From Granulosicoccaceae bacterium (GTDB lineage: Bacteria > Pseudomonadota > Gammaproteobacteria > Granulosicoccales > Granulosicoccaceae), in NCBI GenBank assembly GCA_020629835.1, contig JAHDCO010000006.1:1-64000 (forward strand): DNA of 64,000 bases, in the 5' to 3' direction. Each line of letters starts with the position of its first letter. Position 1 is the stretch's first letter. The position numbers were made by a program, and so were the translations under genes. This document shows, one piece after another, positions 43,596-52,082 of the stretch. Below the pieces are notes generated by a model. The model made no database searches and had not been told where the DNA came from. It saw only the letters and a program-made list of their open reading frames with translations.

Positions 43596-43756
43596 ATTCC
43601 ACAAGGAGCCATCGTTTTTAGGCGGCAGCAATCAATATTGGCGACTATTCAATTGATTTGAACTCGGCCTGATCGCTATCATGCCAGCGAACGGGTGTGA
43701 GCGTTTTGAATAAAACCGCAGGATTTCGCCATGGAGAACGGTTGGAGATTGAAACC

Positions 43757-44413
43757 ATGAATCTACCCCAGATAGTGGCCCCATCAAAATGGGAAGAGGC
43801 GATAGAGCAAATTAGGATCAAAGAAAAAGCTCTGACCCGCGAGCTGGATGCATTGGCCGCTGCACGTCGACGATTACCAATGACCGAAGTTTCCAAAGAC
43901 TACAAATTTATGACTGTCGAAGGGCGCCGGTCGCTTCTTGATTTGTTTGACGATCGTAATCAGCTCATCGTTTATCATCACATGTTGAGGCCGGGTGACT
44001 CAAAACCCTGTGCTGGCTGCTGTATGTTTATTGATAACGTCGGGCACCCAAAACATCTTCATGCGCGTAACACGAGTTTCGTTGTGGTCGCAAAAGCACC
44101 CGTTGACGAAATCGCCAGCTTGGCCAATCGTCTTCAATGGACCTTGCCGTTTGTTGAAACGGTAGATGACTTCAATAGTGATATGGGAATCACTGACGGG
44201 TTTGGCCTCTCAGTTTTTGTCCGCCGTGATCAGAACATCTATAGAACCTATTTCACACACGGTCGGGGTGTGGAATCACTGGGCAGTACGTGGACATTCC
44301 TGGATTTGACGCCGTGGGGGCGGCAAGAGACCTGGGAAGATTCACCGCAGGGATGGCCGCAATCGAAACCCTACGAGTGGTGGCGTCTACACGATGAATA
44401 CTCTGAGCTATAG
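43757..44413 (+). CDS. DUF899 family thioredoxin-like protein
   Basis: A roughly 218-residue protein of the DUF899 family. The motifs are VAPSKWEEAIEQIRIKEKALTRELDALAAARRRLPM at the start, FDDRNQLIVYHHML, GCCMFIDNVGHPKHLHARNTSFVVVAKAP, and the terminal DLTPWGRQETWEDSP...WWRLHDEY. The fold is thioredoxin-like, with a CAGCC cysteine set in place of CxxC. No reaction is established. I start at the ATG at 43757, which follows GGAG. The track's GTG at 43697 adds 20 unrelated residues. It converges on mgtE. Confidence 0.85.
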   Translation: MNLPQIVAPSKWEEAIEQIRIKEKALTRELDALAAARRRLPMTEVSKDYKFMTVEGRRSLLDLFDDRNQLIVYHHMLRPGDSKPCAGCCMFIDNVGHPKHLHARNTSFVVVAKAPVDEIASLANRLQWTLPFVETVDDFNSDMGITDGFGLSVFVRRDQNIYRTYFTHGRGVESLGSTWTFLDLTPWGRQETWEDSPQGWPQSKPYEWWRLHDEYSEL

Positions 44414-44424
44414 GACCTTTCGAA

Positions 44425-45768
44425 CTACAACAGCCACCAAGTTGCTAAGCCTAAAAATAGTGTGAAACCGACAATATCAGTCACCGTTGTCAGTACGACT
44501 GAACCTGATAAAGCCGGATCAATTCCGAATTTGTCTAGAACAACGGGAATAATCACACCGACCACTGCAGCTGCTAAAAGATTTAAAAATAGCGCCAAAG
44601 CAATACTTACTGCCAACATAGGTGAACCAAACCACACGGCGGTAACAGCGCCGACAACCAAGGCCCAGGTCACACCATGAAGTATTCCCACCCAAAGCTC
44701 TTTCTTAAACAACCAGCCCAGGTTTCCTCGACTGAGTTGCCCCATGGATAGCCCACGTATCGTCAACGTCAAGGTTTGACTCCCTGCAATACCACCCATA
44801 CTCGACACGATAGGCATCAATACAGCCAAGGCCACAATCTGCTGCAGTGTGTGTTGAAACAGACTGATAACTCCAGCGGCCATAAACACGGTAACTAAAT
44901 TAATCGCTAACCAAACGCCACGGGACTTATAGCTTTTTAAGGGTGTTGCGAGCAGGTCGGTATCGTGTTCCATTCCCGCTGTTTTCATAAACTGATCGCC
45001 ACTGCGTTTTTTAATCACTGTGAGTGCTTCTTCAATCGTCACTCTGCCCAGCAAACGCTGGTCCTCGTCAACAACCGCCGCTTGAATTAATCGGTGGTCG
45101 TCAAATAGGGCGGCTACCTCTGCTTCATTTGCTGAACTTAAAATCACGTTTGTATCATTATCCAGAACGTCACGTACGAGTGTTTCTGGCGAACGCGTGG
45201 TCAGCATTATCAAAGGGAGTTTACCCAAATAGTGTTGATTTTCATCCACCACCAGTAAGGTGTTTGTGTACCACGGCAGTGATGAATAATTCGACTTCAG
45301 GTGTATTACGACCTCAGATAAAGCCCAATCGGCTTGAATAGTCACACTGTCGTCTCGCATCCATCTCAAGACAGAATCGGGTGCACTGGCAAGGTTTCGC
45401 TGAACAGCTTCAGATTCCGTCAAACCGAGTGCATCAATAACAGCAGCTGCGGATTTAGAATCCAGTTGTTCGACCACCAATGTTGCCGTTCGTAATGGCA
45501 AGGAGGGTGTTATTGACGCGAGTTCATCGTTCGTGGTGTGAAAAATCAGCGAATCCTGCACGGGAGTATCCAGCTGGGGTAGCACGGCAGTTCGTTGATC
45601 TGTAGTGAGGCTTAACCAAACCACTTCACGCGTTGGAGCGGGCAGCTGCTCTAAAACATCCGCCGTGAATTCGGGGGTGAAATCATCCCAAATTACTTGA
45701 TCAGCCGATGAAGGATCTCCAACGAGTTGTGAAATTAAAGTGACAGGGTCAGCGGTTTTATCGTTCAC
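44425..45768 (-). CDS. mgtE: magnesium transporter MgtE
   Basis: A 447-residue Mg2+ channel of the inner membrane. An N-terminal helical domain covers about residues 1-125. A CBS pair follows at about 130-255, which in known MgtE senses cytoplasmic Mg2+ (LLVVDENQHYLGKLPL and AAVVDEDQRLLGRVTIEE). Five transmembrane helices complete it, with the signatures SMGGIAGSQTLTLTIRGL and DPALSGSVVLTTVTDIVGF, the latter including the pore aspartate. Length and order match the family. It is transcribed away from the outer-membrane gene at 46013 and shares the 244-base control region with it. Confidence 0.95.
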   Translation of the reverse strand: MNDKTADPVTLISQLVGDPSSADQVIWDDFTPEFTADVLEQLPAPTREVVWLSLTTDQRTAVLPQLDTPVQDSLIFHTTNDELASITPSLPLRTATLVVEQLDSKSAAAVIDALGLTESEAVQRNLASAPDSVLRWMRDDSVTIQADWALSEVVIHLKSNYSSLPWYTNTLLVVDENQHYLGKLPLIMLTTRSPETLVRDVLDNDTNVILSSANEAEVAALFDDHRLIQAAVVDEDQRLLGRVTIEEALTVIKKRSGDQFMKTAGMEHDTDLLATPLKSYKSRGVWLAINLVTVFMAAGVISLFQHTLQQIVALAVLMPIVSSMGGIAGSQTLTLTIRGLSMGQLSRGNLGWLFKKELWVGILHGVTWALVVGAVTAVWFGSPMLAVSIALALFLNLLAAAVVGVIIPVVLDKFGIDPALSGSVVLTTVTDIVGFTLFLGLATWWLL

Positions 45769-45898
45769 ATAATTCTCAACAGTGATTTTGGAAAGGAAAA
45801 TTGCGTTCTACAGAGTATAGCGATAGGGTGTGCGCTACCAGAACAACCGATCAGCATTCGACCACAATGCCTTATGCAGTTTGACCGCCTACTTGCAT

Positions 45899-45917
45899 GA
45901 TAAATAATAGTTATCAA
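45899..45917. promoter_or_regulatory. Fur-box-like palindrome upstream of the outer-membrane gene
   Basis: TGATAAATAATAGTTATCA has TGATAA / TTATCA arms around an AT-rich centre, close to the Fur consensus of repeated GATAAT hexamers. It lies about 95 bases before the ATG at 46013 and 130 bases before mgtE. A second small repeat, ATACC-N5-GGTAT, sits at 45972-45986. Binding is inferred only. Confidence 0.4.
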
Positions 45918-46012
45918 TTAATATAAAATATTCCGTTTTATTTATTGATTGGTCTTCCGCAAACTCTTGTCATACCCCCTTGGTATTTAAACGAGAGTTT
46001 TGGGAGTCAACC

Positions 46013-47191
46013 ATGAAAAATTCTTCAACCGTATTACTCGTCGCCACCGCGTTTCCCTTGAACGCCATGGCCTTGGACTTAATAACTTACGAGAACCCCG
46101 AAAGCTCGTTTGAATCTGCGTACGTGGACTTCAATGCGAATGCCAACGCGGGCAATCAGGACCAGACAAGCTTTAATTCGTTGATTGATGTGCAATATTC
46201 ATTACGTCGATCAGAAGAAAAGCGCGTTTGGGGTTTACGTGGCAACGCAGTTTCCAATGCTAGCCGTGGTCCCAACGATGGGGATAAAACCAATAGCGAA
46301 TATGGATTTGAAGTCGGCGCTTATACCGATGTGTACTTCAACGAAGCGCGTCCCAAATTGTTTTATTTTGGTGATGTCAGCTACGCCCACGAAAGTAGTG
46401 CAGCTGATGACAACATTGGTGTTACTGCAGGTATTGGCTATGGTCGAGTCTGGAATGCAACACCTTTAGCGAAAGCCTTGAGAATTCAAGAGGCTTTTAA
46501 GTCACACGGTTTACTGTCACAAGATCTAACCGATGAGCAGTTGATGCAGTTAGCTGATGTTATCGCTCGAGAGGACGAGTATCGTGTTACGCATGGTGTT
46601 GAGGACTATAAAGGCGCCTGGTACACCGATATGGAAGCGGTTATGGTAGGCGCTAACGCATTACCCAGTGGTAGCTTGAGTGCATTGGCGACAGTGAAAT
46701 TGGATGATGTTCTATTCAACGAACCAATCAGTGCCCGACGGCACGGTTGGGTGGTTCGTGCGGGTGCTGGATTCCAATCGAGTGACTTTTCTGGTTTAAC
46801 AGATAATGACCCAAAACTGACATTCCAAGCGGAATACGCGAAGCCGGTGGGATTGCGAGGCCAGTGGATTAATCTGTTTTCCTATGAGCCAATTTTTGGT
46901 AGCAATACCGTGCATACGGTGCAAAATCGCTTGAGTTACACCCACGAGATCAGTGATCGAATTGATTGGGTAAACGGATTAGATACGCTGATTCTGCAGG
47001 CGGATGATCGTAATGATAGCCGTTTCACCAGTAACACCTTATCCAGTGGCTTTAACTTTCATGTCACCAATACGATTGATCTGGCTTTAACCTTTGCCGC
47101 CATCAAGACCAGTGAGCGACCCAACGTCGATCGCACAAATGATGAGGTAAGTACTTCAGCAGTAATCGGTGTTAAATACCGTCTGAAGTAG
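46013..47191 (+). CDS. putative outer-membrane beta-barrel protein
   Basis: An exported protein of about 392 residues. The ATG at 46013, after GGGAG, gives a clean signal peptide (MKNSSTVLLVATAFPLNAMA). The mature part alternates polar and hydrophobic residues with repeated GY/SY/W ends, and closes with VSTSAVIGVKYRLK, as in outer-membrane barrels of 14-16 strands. A soluble helical insert lies near residues 155-200 (QDLTDEQLMQLADVIARED). I cannot assign a family. A Fur-like site upstream would suggest metal control, but the protein lacks TonB-dependent receptor features. Confidence 0.65.
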   Translation: MKNSSTVLLVATAFPLNAMALDLITYENPESSFESAYVDFNANANAGNQDQTSFNSLIDVQYSLRRSEEKRVWGLRGNAVSNASRGPNDGDKTNSEYGFEVGAYTDVYFNEARPKLFYFGDVSYAHESSAADDNIGVTAGIGYGRVWNATPLAKALRIQEAFKSHGLLSQDLTDEQLMQLADVIAREDEYRVTHGVEDYKGAWYTDMEAVMVGANALPSGSLSALATVKLDDVLFNEPISARRHGWVVRAGAGFQSSDFSGLTDNDPKLTFQAEYAKPVGLRGQWINLFSYEPIFGSNTVHTVQNRLSYTHEISDRIDWVNGLDTLILQADDRNDSRFTSNTLSSGFNFHVTNTIDLALTFAAIKTSERPNVDRTNDEVSTSAVIGVKYRLK

Positions 47192-47587
47192 TGAGTTTTT
47201 ATTTGCCTCGGGTCTGAGACGACCCGGGGCAAGACTACCGCGTACCATCCTGCGAAGTATGTCTTGCGAACTTTAAAAGTCGGGTAAGCCTTGCATTTTA
47301 AGGGCTAAGTGCCTTCGGTCTCTAGCTGAAGCCCAGTGGTATTCTGTAGAGGTCATAGTTCAGCACGAAACTACTGTGGCCTGCGGCGTACAACCCATGT
47401 CCTTATTCATTGCAATACCTTGATGGAGCTGTGCTCGACGGGTGAGAAGCCCGACGTGTGTATGTTTTCCGTACTGAGGTGGATTTTAAAGATACGATTT
47501 TTTCTCTCGCCACTAAGTTTCTCCTAATTCTGGGAACCGAAACTACTCCTACGCAATAAGCGTTTACCTAATAAGTGGAGAGACAAA
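47192..47587. other. 396-base gap with a hairpin and no supported gene
   Basis: At 47205-47230 GCCTCGGGTC and GACCCGGGGC form a 10-base stem (one G-U) just after the barrel gene, without a U-run. The 63-residue frame at 47336-47527 has no ribosome binding site or recognisable motif. The rest holds the promoter of the PepSY gene, whose ribosome binding site is GTGGAG at 47575. I see nothing else. Confidence 0.5.
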
Positions 47588-47905
47588 ATGAATCATTCAA
47601 AGAAATTAATTGCTACCGCCGCCGTTGCTGGAGTATTGGCTGCTGGAACGCTGGCTTACGCCGATAACCTGCAGTCGTATGAGGGGGCTTTGCCCATACA
47701 ACAAGCCTCAGAACTTGCGCTAAATATTGTGCCCGGCACCATCATAGAGGCGGAACTTGAACGCGAAGACGGTGTGCTGATTTGGGAGGTGGAGGTTGTG
47801 AATGGGGAGAACCAGACGGTGGAGTTAATGCTGGATGCGATGTCTGGCGAGCTTCTCGGGCAGGAGATTGACGATGACGACCATCATCGCAAATTGAAAG
47901 GTTGA
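47588..47905 (+). CDS. exported PepSY domain protein
   Basis: A 105-residue periplasmic protein. The signal peptide ends TLAYA, and a single PepSY unit follows: IQQASELALNIVPGTIIEAELEREDGVLIWEVEVVN...VELMLDAMSGELLG. PepSY domains are thought to inhibit peptidases or act in sensing. Short single-domain forms like this are often found beside two-component systems or cytochrome genes. The DDDDHH stretch near the end could bind metal. It converges on the AraC gene, with a stem-loop between them. Confidence 0.85.
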   Translation: MNHSKKLIATAAVAGVLAAGTLAYADNLQSYEGALPIQQASELALNIVPGTIIEAELEREDGVLIWEVEVVNGENQTVELMLDAMSGELLGQEIDDDDHHRKLKG

Positions 47906-47966
47906 CCGACGCTTCATAGTACCTAATAGGAAATTATTAGAAAGCCGGAATGGCACGTTGCTTCTT

Positions 47967-47998
47967 ACCGACCCTCAATTTGTTTGATTTGGGTCGGT
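47967..47998. terminator. stem-loop between PepSY and araC-type genes
   Basis: ACCGACCC and GGGTCGGT are perfect 8-base arms, extended by partial CAA/TTT pairing, around a 16-base spacer. It lies between two convergent genes. It may act on either strand, but there is no clean U-run. Confidence 0.5.
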
Positions 47999-48068
47999 CT
48001 GAAGCTTCTACCCTAGCCATAATTTAATGGTCGTGCTGTTGGAAGGTAACTAAAGAAATGAATCGGTG

Positions 48069-49010
48069 CTAGCTTGAGATTTGGTGTTGGCTGAGTCTGA
48101 AACTAGCGGGTGGTTGATCGAAATAGCGTTTAAATACTCTGCCGAATGATGCCTCGGAGGAGTACCCGCTAAGTTGTGCAACCTCAATTATTGGTTTGTT
48201 TGTCTCGGCCAACAAATGCTTCGCAACCTGCATGCGCCAATCGGTTAAGTACGCTAACGGTGTACTGCCCATTAACTCGCTAAATTTATTGGCAAAACTC
48301 GTACGGGATAACCCTGCCACTTTGGCAAGGCTATCCACTGTCCACATATCACCAGGATCACGATGCATCGCTTCTAGAGCACTTCGGATTTTTTGATCGG
48401 CAAAAGCCGCGGTAATATGCCGGTTTTTGCCATCGCCGGAAATGTAAGTGCGGATTGCTTGCGCGAAAATTATCTCTGCTAGCTTGTGTGCAATCAAATC
48501 GCTTCCGAGATCATCCCGACCAACTTCGAAACCGATCATCTTTAAGGATTCATTCAACCAAGTGGGAGATGCTTCGCCGTAGGCACGAAGCAAAATGTAT
48601 TCGGGTAACGCGTCAATCAAAACATGTTCAGCTACTGGATCAAACGCAAAGTGACCGCAGATTAATTGCGTTTCATGATCTGAGTCACTCTCGCCATAAA
48701 TTAGAGCACCCCTTCCGGTGAAACCTGAATCTTCTAGCACGCTATCCAATGATTTGCTTCTGGCATCAGCAGGCTCAGACAGTACATGGCTTGCTCCTTT
48801 GGTGATGATAATAAGATCACCTTGGTTTATTTGTACCGTTTCACCAGCAGTTGGCAGGTGAGCGAAGCATCGACCACGATGTACGTAATGAAATCGAGAA
48901 ACGTTTTGATACTGTGGCACTTCTACACCCCAGGGTGCAGTAAAAGATGTTCGAAAGTACAAAGTACCTGACATCTTTGAGAAACGAAGTATTTCACTTA
49001 GTAAATCCAT
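48069..49010 (-). CDS. AraC family transcriptional regulator (cupin_6 type)
   Basis: A regulator of about 313 residues starting at the ATG at 49010. The N-terminal cupin-like domain has HYVHRGRCFAHLPTAGETVQINQGDLIII, and a linker and two helix-turn-helix units follow. HRDPGDMWTVDSLAKVAGLSRTSFANKF and PIIEVAQLSGYSSEASFGRVFKRYF are the AraC DNA-binding helices. Cupin_6 regulators usually sense small molecules and control an adjacent oxidoreductase or transporter. Here the divergent neighbour is the DUF4142/cupredoxin pair. The track's 17 extra N-terminal residues reach into the control region and are doubtful. Confidence 0.88.
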   Translation of the reverse strand: MDLLSEILRFSKMSGTLYFRTSFTAPWGVEVPQYQNVSRFHYVHRGRCFAHLPTAGETVQINQGDLIIITKGASHVLSEPADARSKSLDSVLEDSGFTGRGALIYGESDSDHETQLICGHFAFDPVAEHVLIDALPEYILLRAYGEASPTWLNESLKMIGFEVGRDDLGSDLIAHKLAEIIFAQAIRTYISGDGKNRHITAAFADQKIRSALEAMHRDPGDMWTVDSLAKVAGLSRTSFANKFSELMGSTPLAYLTDWRMQVAKHLLAETNKPIIEVAQLSGYSSEASFGRVFKRYFDQPPASFRLSQHQISS

Positions 49011-49192
49011 GTAGGAACGATACCGCGTTAATGCGGCTTCCGCTACCGTCCGTTCAAGCACGGGAATGTGAAAATGTACGAATAATCAAAAGTGCTGAAC
49101 GATCGGTCGTGTATGTTGAAAAACCATCCTTAATACTTTGTCTCATGGGGTGTTTGGATATTACAGGCACCGAATTCCATTCGCAAAGCAGG

Positions 49193-49747
49193 ATGAAAAA
49201 ATCAATGAAGACTCTGTATTCAACGCTGGTTATCGGTTTGACTCTTATGGTCGGTTGTGCAACAGCGCAGGCGAACAAACCTTCTGATCTAAATGATCTA
49301 GAAATCGCACATGCGGCGTACACTGCCGACAATATAGACATTAGGTACGCTCATTTAGCGCTAGCAATCTCAGATAACCCGGATATCGTAGAATTTGCAA
49401 AGACTATGATCCGCGATCATGAAGCGGTGAACGAACAAGCTCTTGCACTGTTAGCTAAACTAGAGGTGCAGCCGAAAGATAATTTTCTCAGTCAGCAATT
49501 GACTGTAGGTTCAATAGAACTGATCAATGAAATGAGCCAATTGCGTGGGGTGGAATTCGATAGGCGTTATGCTGAAAATGAATTGGCCTATCACAAAGCG
49601 GTGAATGAAATTGTCAGTAAAGAGTTCATTCCTAATATCGAAAATATGGACGTTAAAGCCTTGTTTGAGCAAGCGTTAGTGATTTTTTTAGCGCATGAAA
49701 AACACGCTGAGATGATGGTCAAGAAACTTTCGAACAAATCCGAGTAG
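49193..49747 (+). CDS. DUF4142 family exported protein
   Basis: A helical protein of about 184 residues. The start is ATG 49193 or 49205, giving a signal peptide with a lipobox-like LMVGC. The mature part matches DUF4142: LEIAHAAYTADNIDIRYAHLALAISDNPDIVEFAKTMIRDHEAVNEQALAL, a four-helix, ferritin-like pattern, closing with HEKHAEMM. The family's function is unknown. Histidines and glutamates at ferritin-like spacing hint at metal binding. It precedes the cupredoxin gene by 2 bases, so they form an operon. The track's start at 48947 overlaps the AraC gene and is rejected. Confidence 0.83.
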   Translation: MKKSMKTLYSTLVIGLTLMVGCATAQANKPSDLNDLEIAHAAYTADNIDIRYAHLALAISDNPDIVEFAKTMIRDHEAVNEQALALLAKLEVQPKDNFLSQQLTVGSIELINEMSQLRGVEFDRRYAENELAYHKAVNEIVSKEFIPNIENMDVKALFEQALVIFLAHEKHAEMMVKKLSNKSE

Positions 49748-49749
49748 AC

Positions 49750-50109
49750 ATGCGAGGGCGAATCGTAACAGGGGCTAGAGTCACAAAAGCTATAGTTGTC
49801 GTAGTTTCAAGTTTTGCTCCGGTTCTGTGGGGAGCAGAGGCAAGCCAAAAGGCTGTTCGGATAACACATTATGTCGAGATTCGAGGGTTTGAATTCAAAC
49901 CTTCGAATCTGTCTGTAAGCCCGGGAGACTCGATAGTCTTCATGAATCTTGACATCGTACCTCATACGGCGACAGCAATTGATAACACTTGGACGACAGA
50001 CACATTAGAGACAGGGGAAACCCAACTAATCACGATCACGTCGGACTCCACGCCTGTGTATTATTGTATTTTCCATCCCTCTATGAACGGATCTCTCGAT
50101 CTTCAATAG
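49750..50109 (+). CDS. exported cupredoxin (plastocyanin-like blue copper protein)
   Basis: A 119-residue periplasmic protein. A signal peptide (IVVVVSSFAPVLWGAEA) is followed by a cupredoxin domain: VEIRGFEFKPSNLSVSPGDSIVFMNLDIVPHTATA and the C-terminal loop CIFHPSM. The type 1 copper ligands H72, C106, H109 and M112 are all present in the expected spacing. Such proteins shuttle electrons or bind copper. It is co-transcribed with the DUF4142 gene and converges on the TetR gene. I see no partner oxidase in the window. Confidence 0.87.
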   Translation: MRGRIVTGARVTKAIVVVVSSFAPVLWGAEASQKAVRITHYVEIRGFEFKPSNLSVSPGDSIVFMNLDIVPHTATAIDNTWTTDTLETGETQLITITSDSTPVYYCIFHPSMNGSLDLQ

Positions 50110-50141
50110 AGGGCCAATCATTCAATGAGAAATGAGTTGTA

Positions 50142-50675
50142 TTAAGCCTTCTTGGCGGTTTTCATTGCGTCTCTTATCAATGACGGATCGTCTGATAGTC
50201 GCGCGATCAGTAGCGAGCCCTCTAGCGCACTGACAAAGTTAAATGAGCGGTGTTTGTAGTCTTTGAAACCCATCTCTTTAAATTGTTTTGCAACCCAGGC
50301 TCTCATGTCCTCAAAGTACACTTTTAAGCGTTTTTTGACTGCAGGGCTTACCGATTGCATTTCGGCAGACATCATTCCACAAAGGCAGAATTTTTCCTGT
50401 TCCAGATAGCTCTCAAAAACTTCCACCAGCGTTGTTAGGCGTTTCTCAGGGTTAGAGAACCTAACCTCAAGCTTGCTGAGTGCCGCAACCTGGTCTTCAT
50501 GAGCACGCTCTACTAACGCAAGGGCGAGATCCGCTTTTAATTTGTAGTGGTAATGAACGCTGGCTGTTTTCACGCCAATTTCGTTTGCAAGGTCAATGTA
50601 GCTGAAGCCATTAAACCCTTTGAGTTGGGTCAGCTCTTCGGCCACATCTAATATTCGAGTTTTAGTGTCTGCCAT
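50142..50675 (-). CDS. TetR/AcrR family repressor of the local palindrome regulon
   Basis: A 177-residue regulator. The N-terminal helix-turn-helix is GFNGFSYIDLANEIGVKTASVHYHYKLKADLALAL, and an all-helical ligand domain follows with C in KFCLCGMMSAEM. TetR-type repressors release DNA when a small molecule binds. CLCGMM near residue 99 could make it thiol-sensitive, by analogy to NemR, but that is inference. A 14-base palindrome lies 46 bases upstream of its start and recurs before two neighbouring transcription units. This is the strongest evidence that it controls itself and them. Confidence 0.88.
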   Translation of the reverse strand: MADTKTRILDVAEELTQLKGFNGFSYIDLANEIGVKTASVHYHYKLKADLALALVERAHEDQVAALSKLEVRFSNPEKRLTTLVEVFESYLEQEKFCLCGMMSAEMQSVSPAVKKRLKVYFEDMRAWVAKQFKEMGFKDYKHRSFNFVSALEGSLLIARLSDDPSLIRDAMKTAKKA

Positions 50676-50720
50676 AAGTTGCTTTATCCAAGCTAAATTT
50701 TTTTGGTACTCATTAGATGA

Positions 50721-50734
50721 CTACATACATATAG
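50721..50734. promoter_or_regulatory. TetR-type operator A (upstream of the tetR gene)
   Basis: CTACATACATATAG, an imperfect 14-base palindrome. On the minus strand it is followed after three bases by TCTAAT, a -10-like hexamer, so a bound repressor would cover the -35/-10 spacer of the tetR promoter. The flanks GA and GTA extend the match to other copies. Confidence 0.7.
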
Positions 50735-50804
50735 GTAAAGTATAGCAATTCAACGGAATTAACAAGCAAAAAAATTTCCCATCTCAGATCGAAATTCGGT
50801 ATGG

Positions 50805-50818
50805 CTACATATACGAAG
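50805..50818. promoter_or_regulatory. TetR-type operator A2 (degenerate copy)
   Basis: CTACATATACGAAG, followed by GT, matches the other copies at 11 of 14 positions of site B. The preceding AATTCGGTA is also found before site B, suggesting a shared origin. It is weaker than the other copies and may not be functional. Confidence 0.45.
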
Positions 50819-51202
50819 GTTAATGATTAGAAAAGTAGCGTTGATATCTCTGAATTTGTAGGCTGTCTCTCAGCAAAAAACGTTATTAAGAGGCATCTGA
50901 ATAATTGGCTGGTTTGCTTTAGAGAGATTCTTTTCCAAGTTGTAGTTTGGTGTGTACACGCTATGCGCTTACTGCTAAATAATACGGATAACGCATTTGT
51001 GATTTAGCCAAATCAAGTTTATTGTTGCAAATGGTGGGTTGATTTTAGGCGCTGTGTAGCACAGTACACTGCGATCAATACCGGGGGTGGCAGGGGCTGA
51101 GAAAGGTTGGTCTGCGTTTCGACAACTTACTCTTACTCAACGCCCCAAATCCAACGGACATCGACCATTCCAGCCCAAAAATGGACTAGATAAGTAGATG
51201 TC

Positions 51203-51991
51203 TTATCCCCAGTGGTGCTCTGGCACGTTTTCGCCCACTTGCACCGCCTTTCTAGCATTGAATCGATCCATATAAGCAGAAACGTGCTTGTAGGTTCTAA
51301 GGCCTGTCACCTCATTAGCCTGGTAAAAACGTTCCATACCGTTCAACCATGGTGCGATGGACATGTCGGCAATGGAATAGTCCCCCGCCAACCAATCGCG
51401 CTGACTCAATGCCTGATCCAAGACGTTCAGTAGACGTTTTACTTCATTGGTATACCGCTCTAGTGGACGCTTGTCCTCATACTCTTTACCGGCGAAAGAA
51501 TGGAAGAAGCCAAACTGCCCTGCCATGGGGCCTAATCCACCCATTTGAAACATTAACCACTGTAGTACTTCATAGCGCTGTGCTTCATTATTACCGATGA
51601 ACTTATTGGATTTTTCAGCCAAGTAAATGAGAATAGCGCCGCTTTCAAATAGTCCGAGTGCTTTTCCATCGGGACCGTGAGGGTCAACAATGGCTGGAAT
51701 TTTATTGTTGGGATTTAATGACAAAAACTCAGGGCTGGTAACTCCTTCGTCGTTCAAGGGAATTTTGTGTGCTTCGTACGCTAACCCCGTTTCTTCTAGC
51801 ATGATGGATACTTTCTGCCCATTCGGTGTTGGCATGGAATACAGCTGTATTACGTCAGGGTTCTGGGGTGCCCAGCGCTTCGATATTAAGAAATCGGATA
51901 GAGAATTTGTTTCATTTTTAGGTTTATGAGGCACAACGGGGTTCCTTTTTGTGTAGCGATACTCAAGCGATATGACTTGCTGTGTAGGCAT
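51203..51991 (-). CDS. glutathione S-transferase, nu class (YghU/YfcG-like)
   Basis: A 262-residue cytoplasmic enzyme of the GST superfamily. Its thioredoxin-like half starts at VIQLYSMPTPNGQKVSIMLEE, where T and N replace the usual catalytic Ser/Tyr/Cys. This is a feature of the nu-class disulfide-bond oxidoreductases YghU and YfcG, and FESGAILIYLAEKS carries the glutathione gamma-glutamyl contacts. The helical half contains QMGGLGPMAGQFGFF, also seen in that class. Members reduce disulfides or organic peroxides with glutathione. It follows the AhpD-like gene on the same strand, but a strong hairpin lies between them. Confidence 0.9.
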   Translation of the reverse strand: MPTQQVISLEYRYTKRNPVVPHKPKNETNSLSDFLISKRWAPQNPDVIQLYSMPTPNGQKVSIMLEETGLAYEAHKIPLNDEGVTSPEFLSLNPNNKIPAIVDPHGPDGKALGLFESGAILIYLAEKSNKFIGNNEAQRYEVLQWLMFQMGGLGPMAGQFGFFHSFAGKEYEDKRPLERYTNEVKRLLNVLDQALSQRDWLAGDYSIADMSIAPWLNGMERFYQANEVTGLRTYKHVSAYMDRFNARKAVQVGENVPEHHWG

Positions 51992-52025
51992 CTGAAATAG
52001 TTGGGAACGGGCACAATCAACGTGC

Positions 52026-52061
52026 CCTTAGCCCACGATCACGTTGAACCGTGGGCTAAGG
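52026..52061 (-). terminator. strong hairpin after the AhpD-like gene
   Basis: CCTTAGCCCACG and CGTGGGCTAAGG are perfect 12-base arms around a 12-base loop. It lies between the stop of the AhpD-like gene and the start of the GST gene, both on the minus strand, and would reduce read-through into the GST gene. A shorter repeat, GGGCAC-N7-GTGCCC, overlaps it at 52009-52027. Confidence 0.65.
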
Positions 52062-52082
52062 CATAAAGACACTACTGCTGAA

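Larger units (their letters stand above)
50676..51202. other. 527-base gap: TetR promoter, two operator-like sites, otherwise empty
   Basis: The stretch is AT-rich near the TetR gene and holds the operators listed separately at 50721 and 50805. I see no frame with coding character on either strand, and no hairpin strong enough to call. It may be a remnant of insertion or deletion between the TetR gene and the 3' end of the GST gene. Confidence 0.6.

Noticed and set aside
47336-47527. 63-residue plus-strand ORF
   Set aside because: No ribosome binding site, no recognisable motif and a composition like random translation. It lies in the leader of the PepSY gene.
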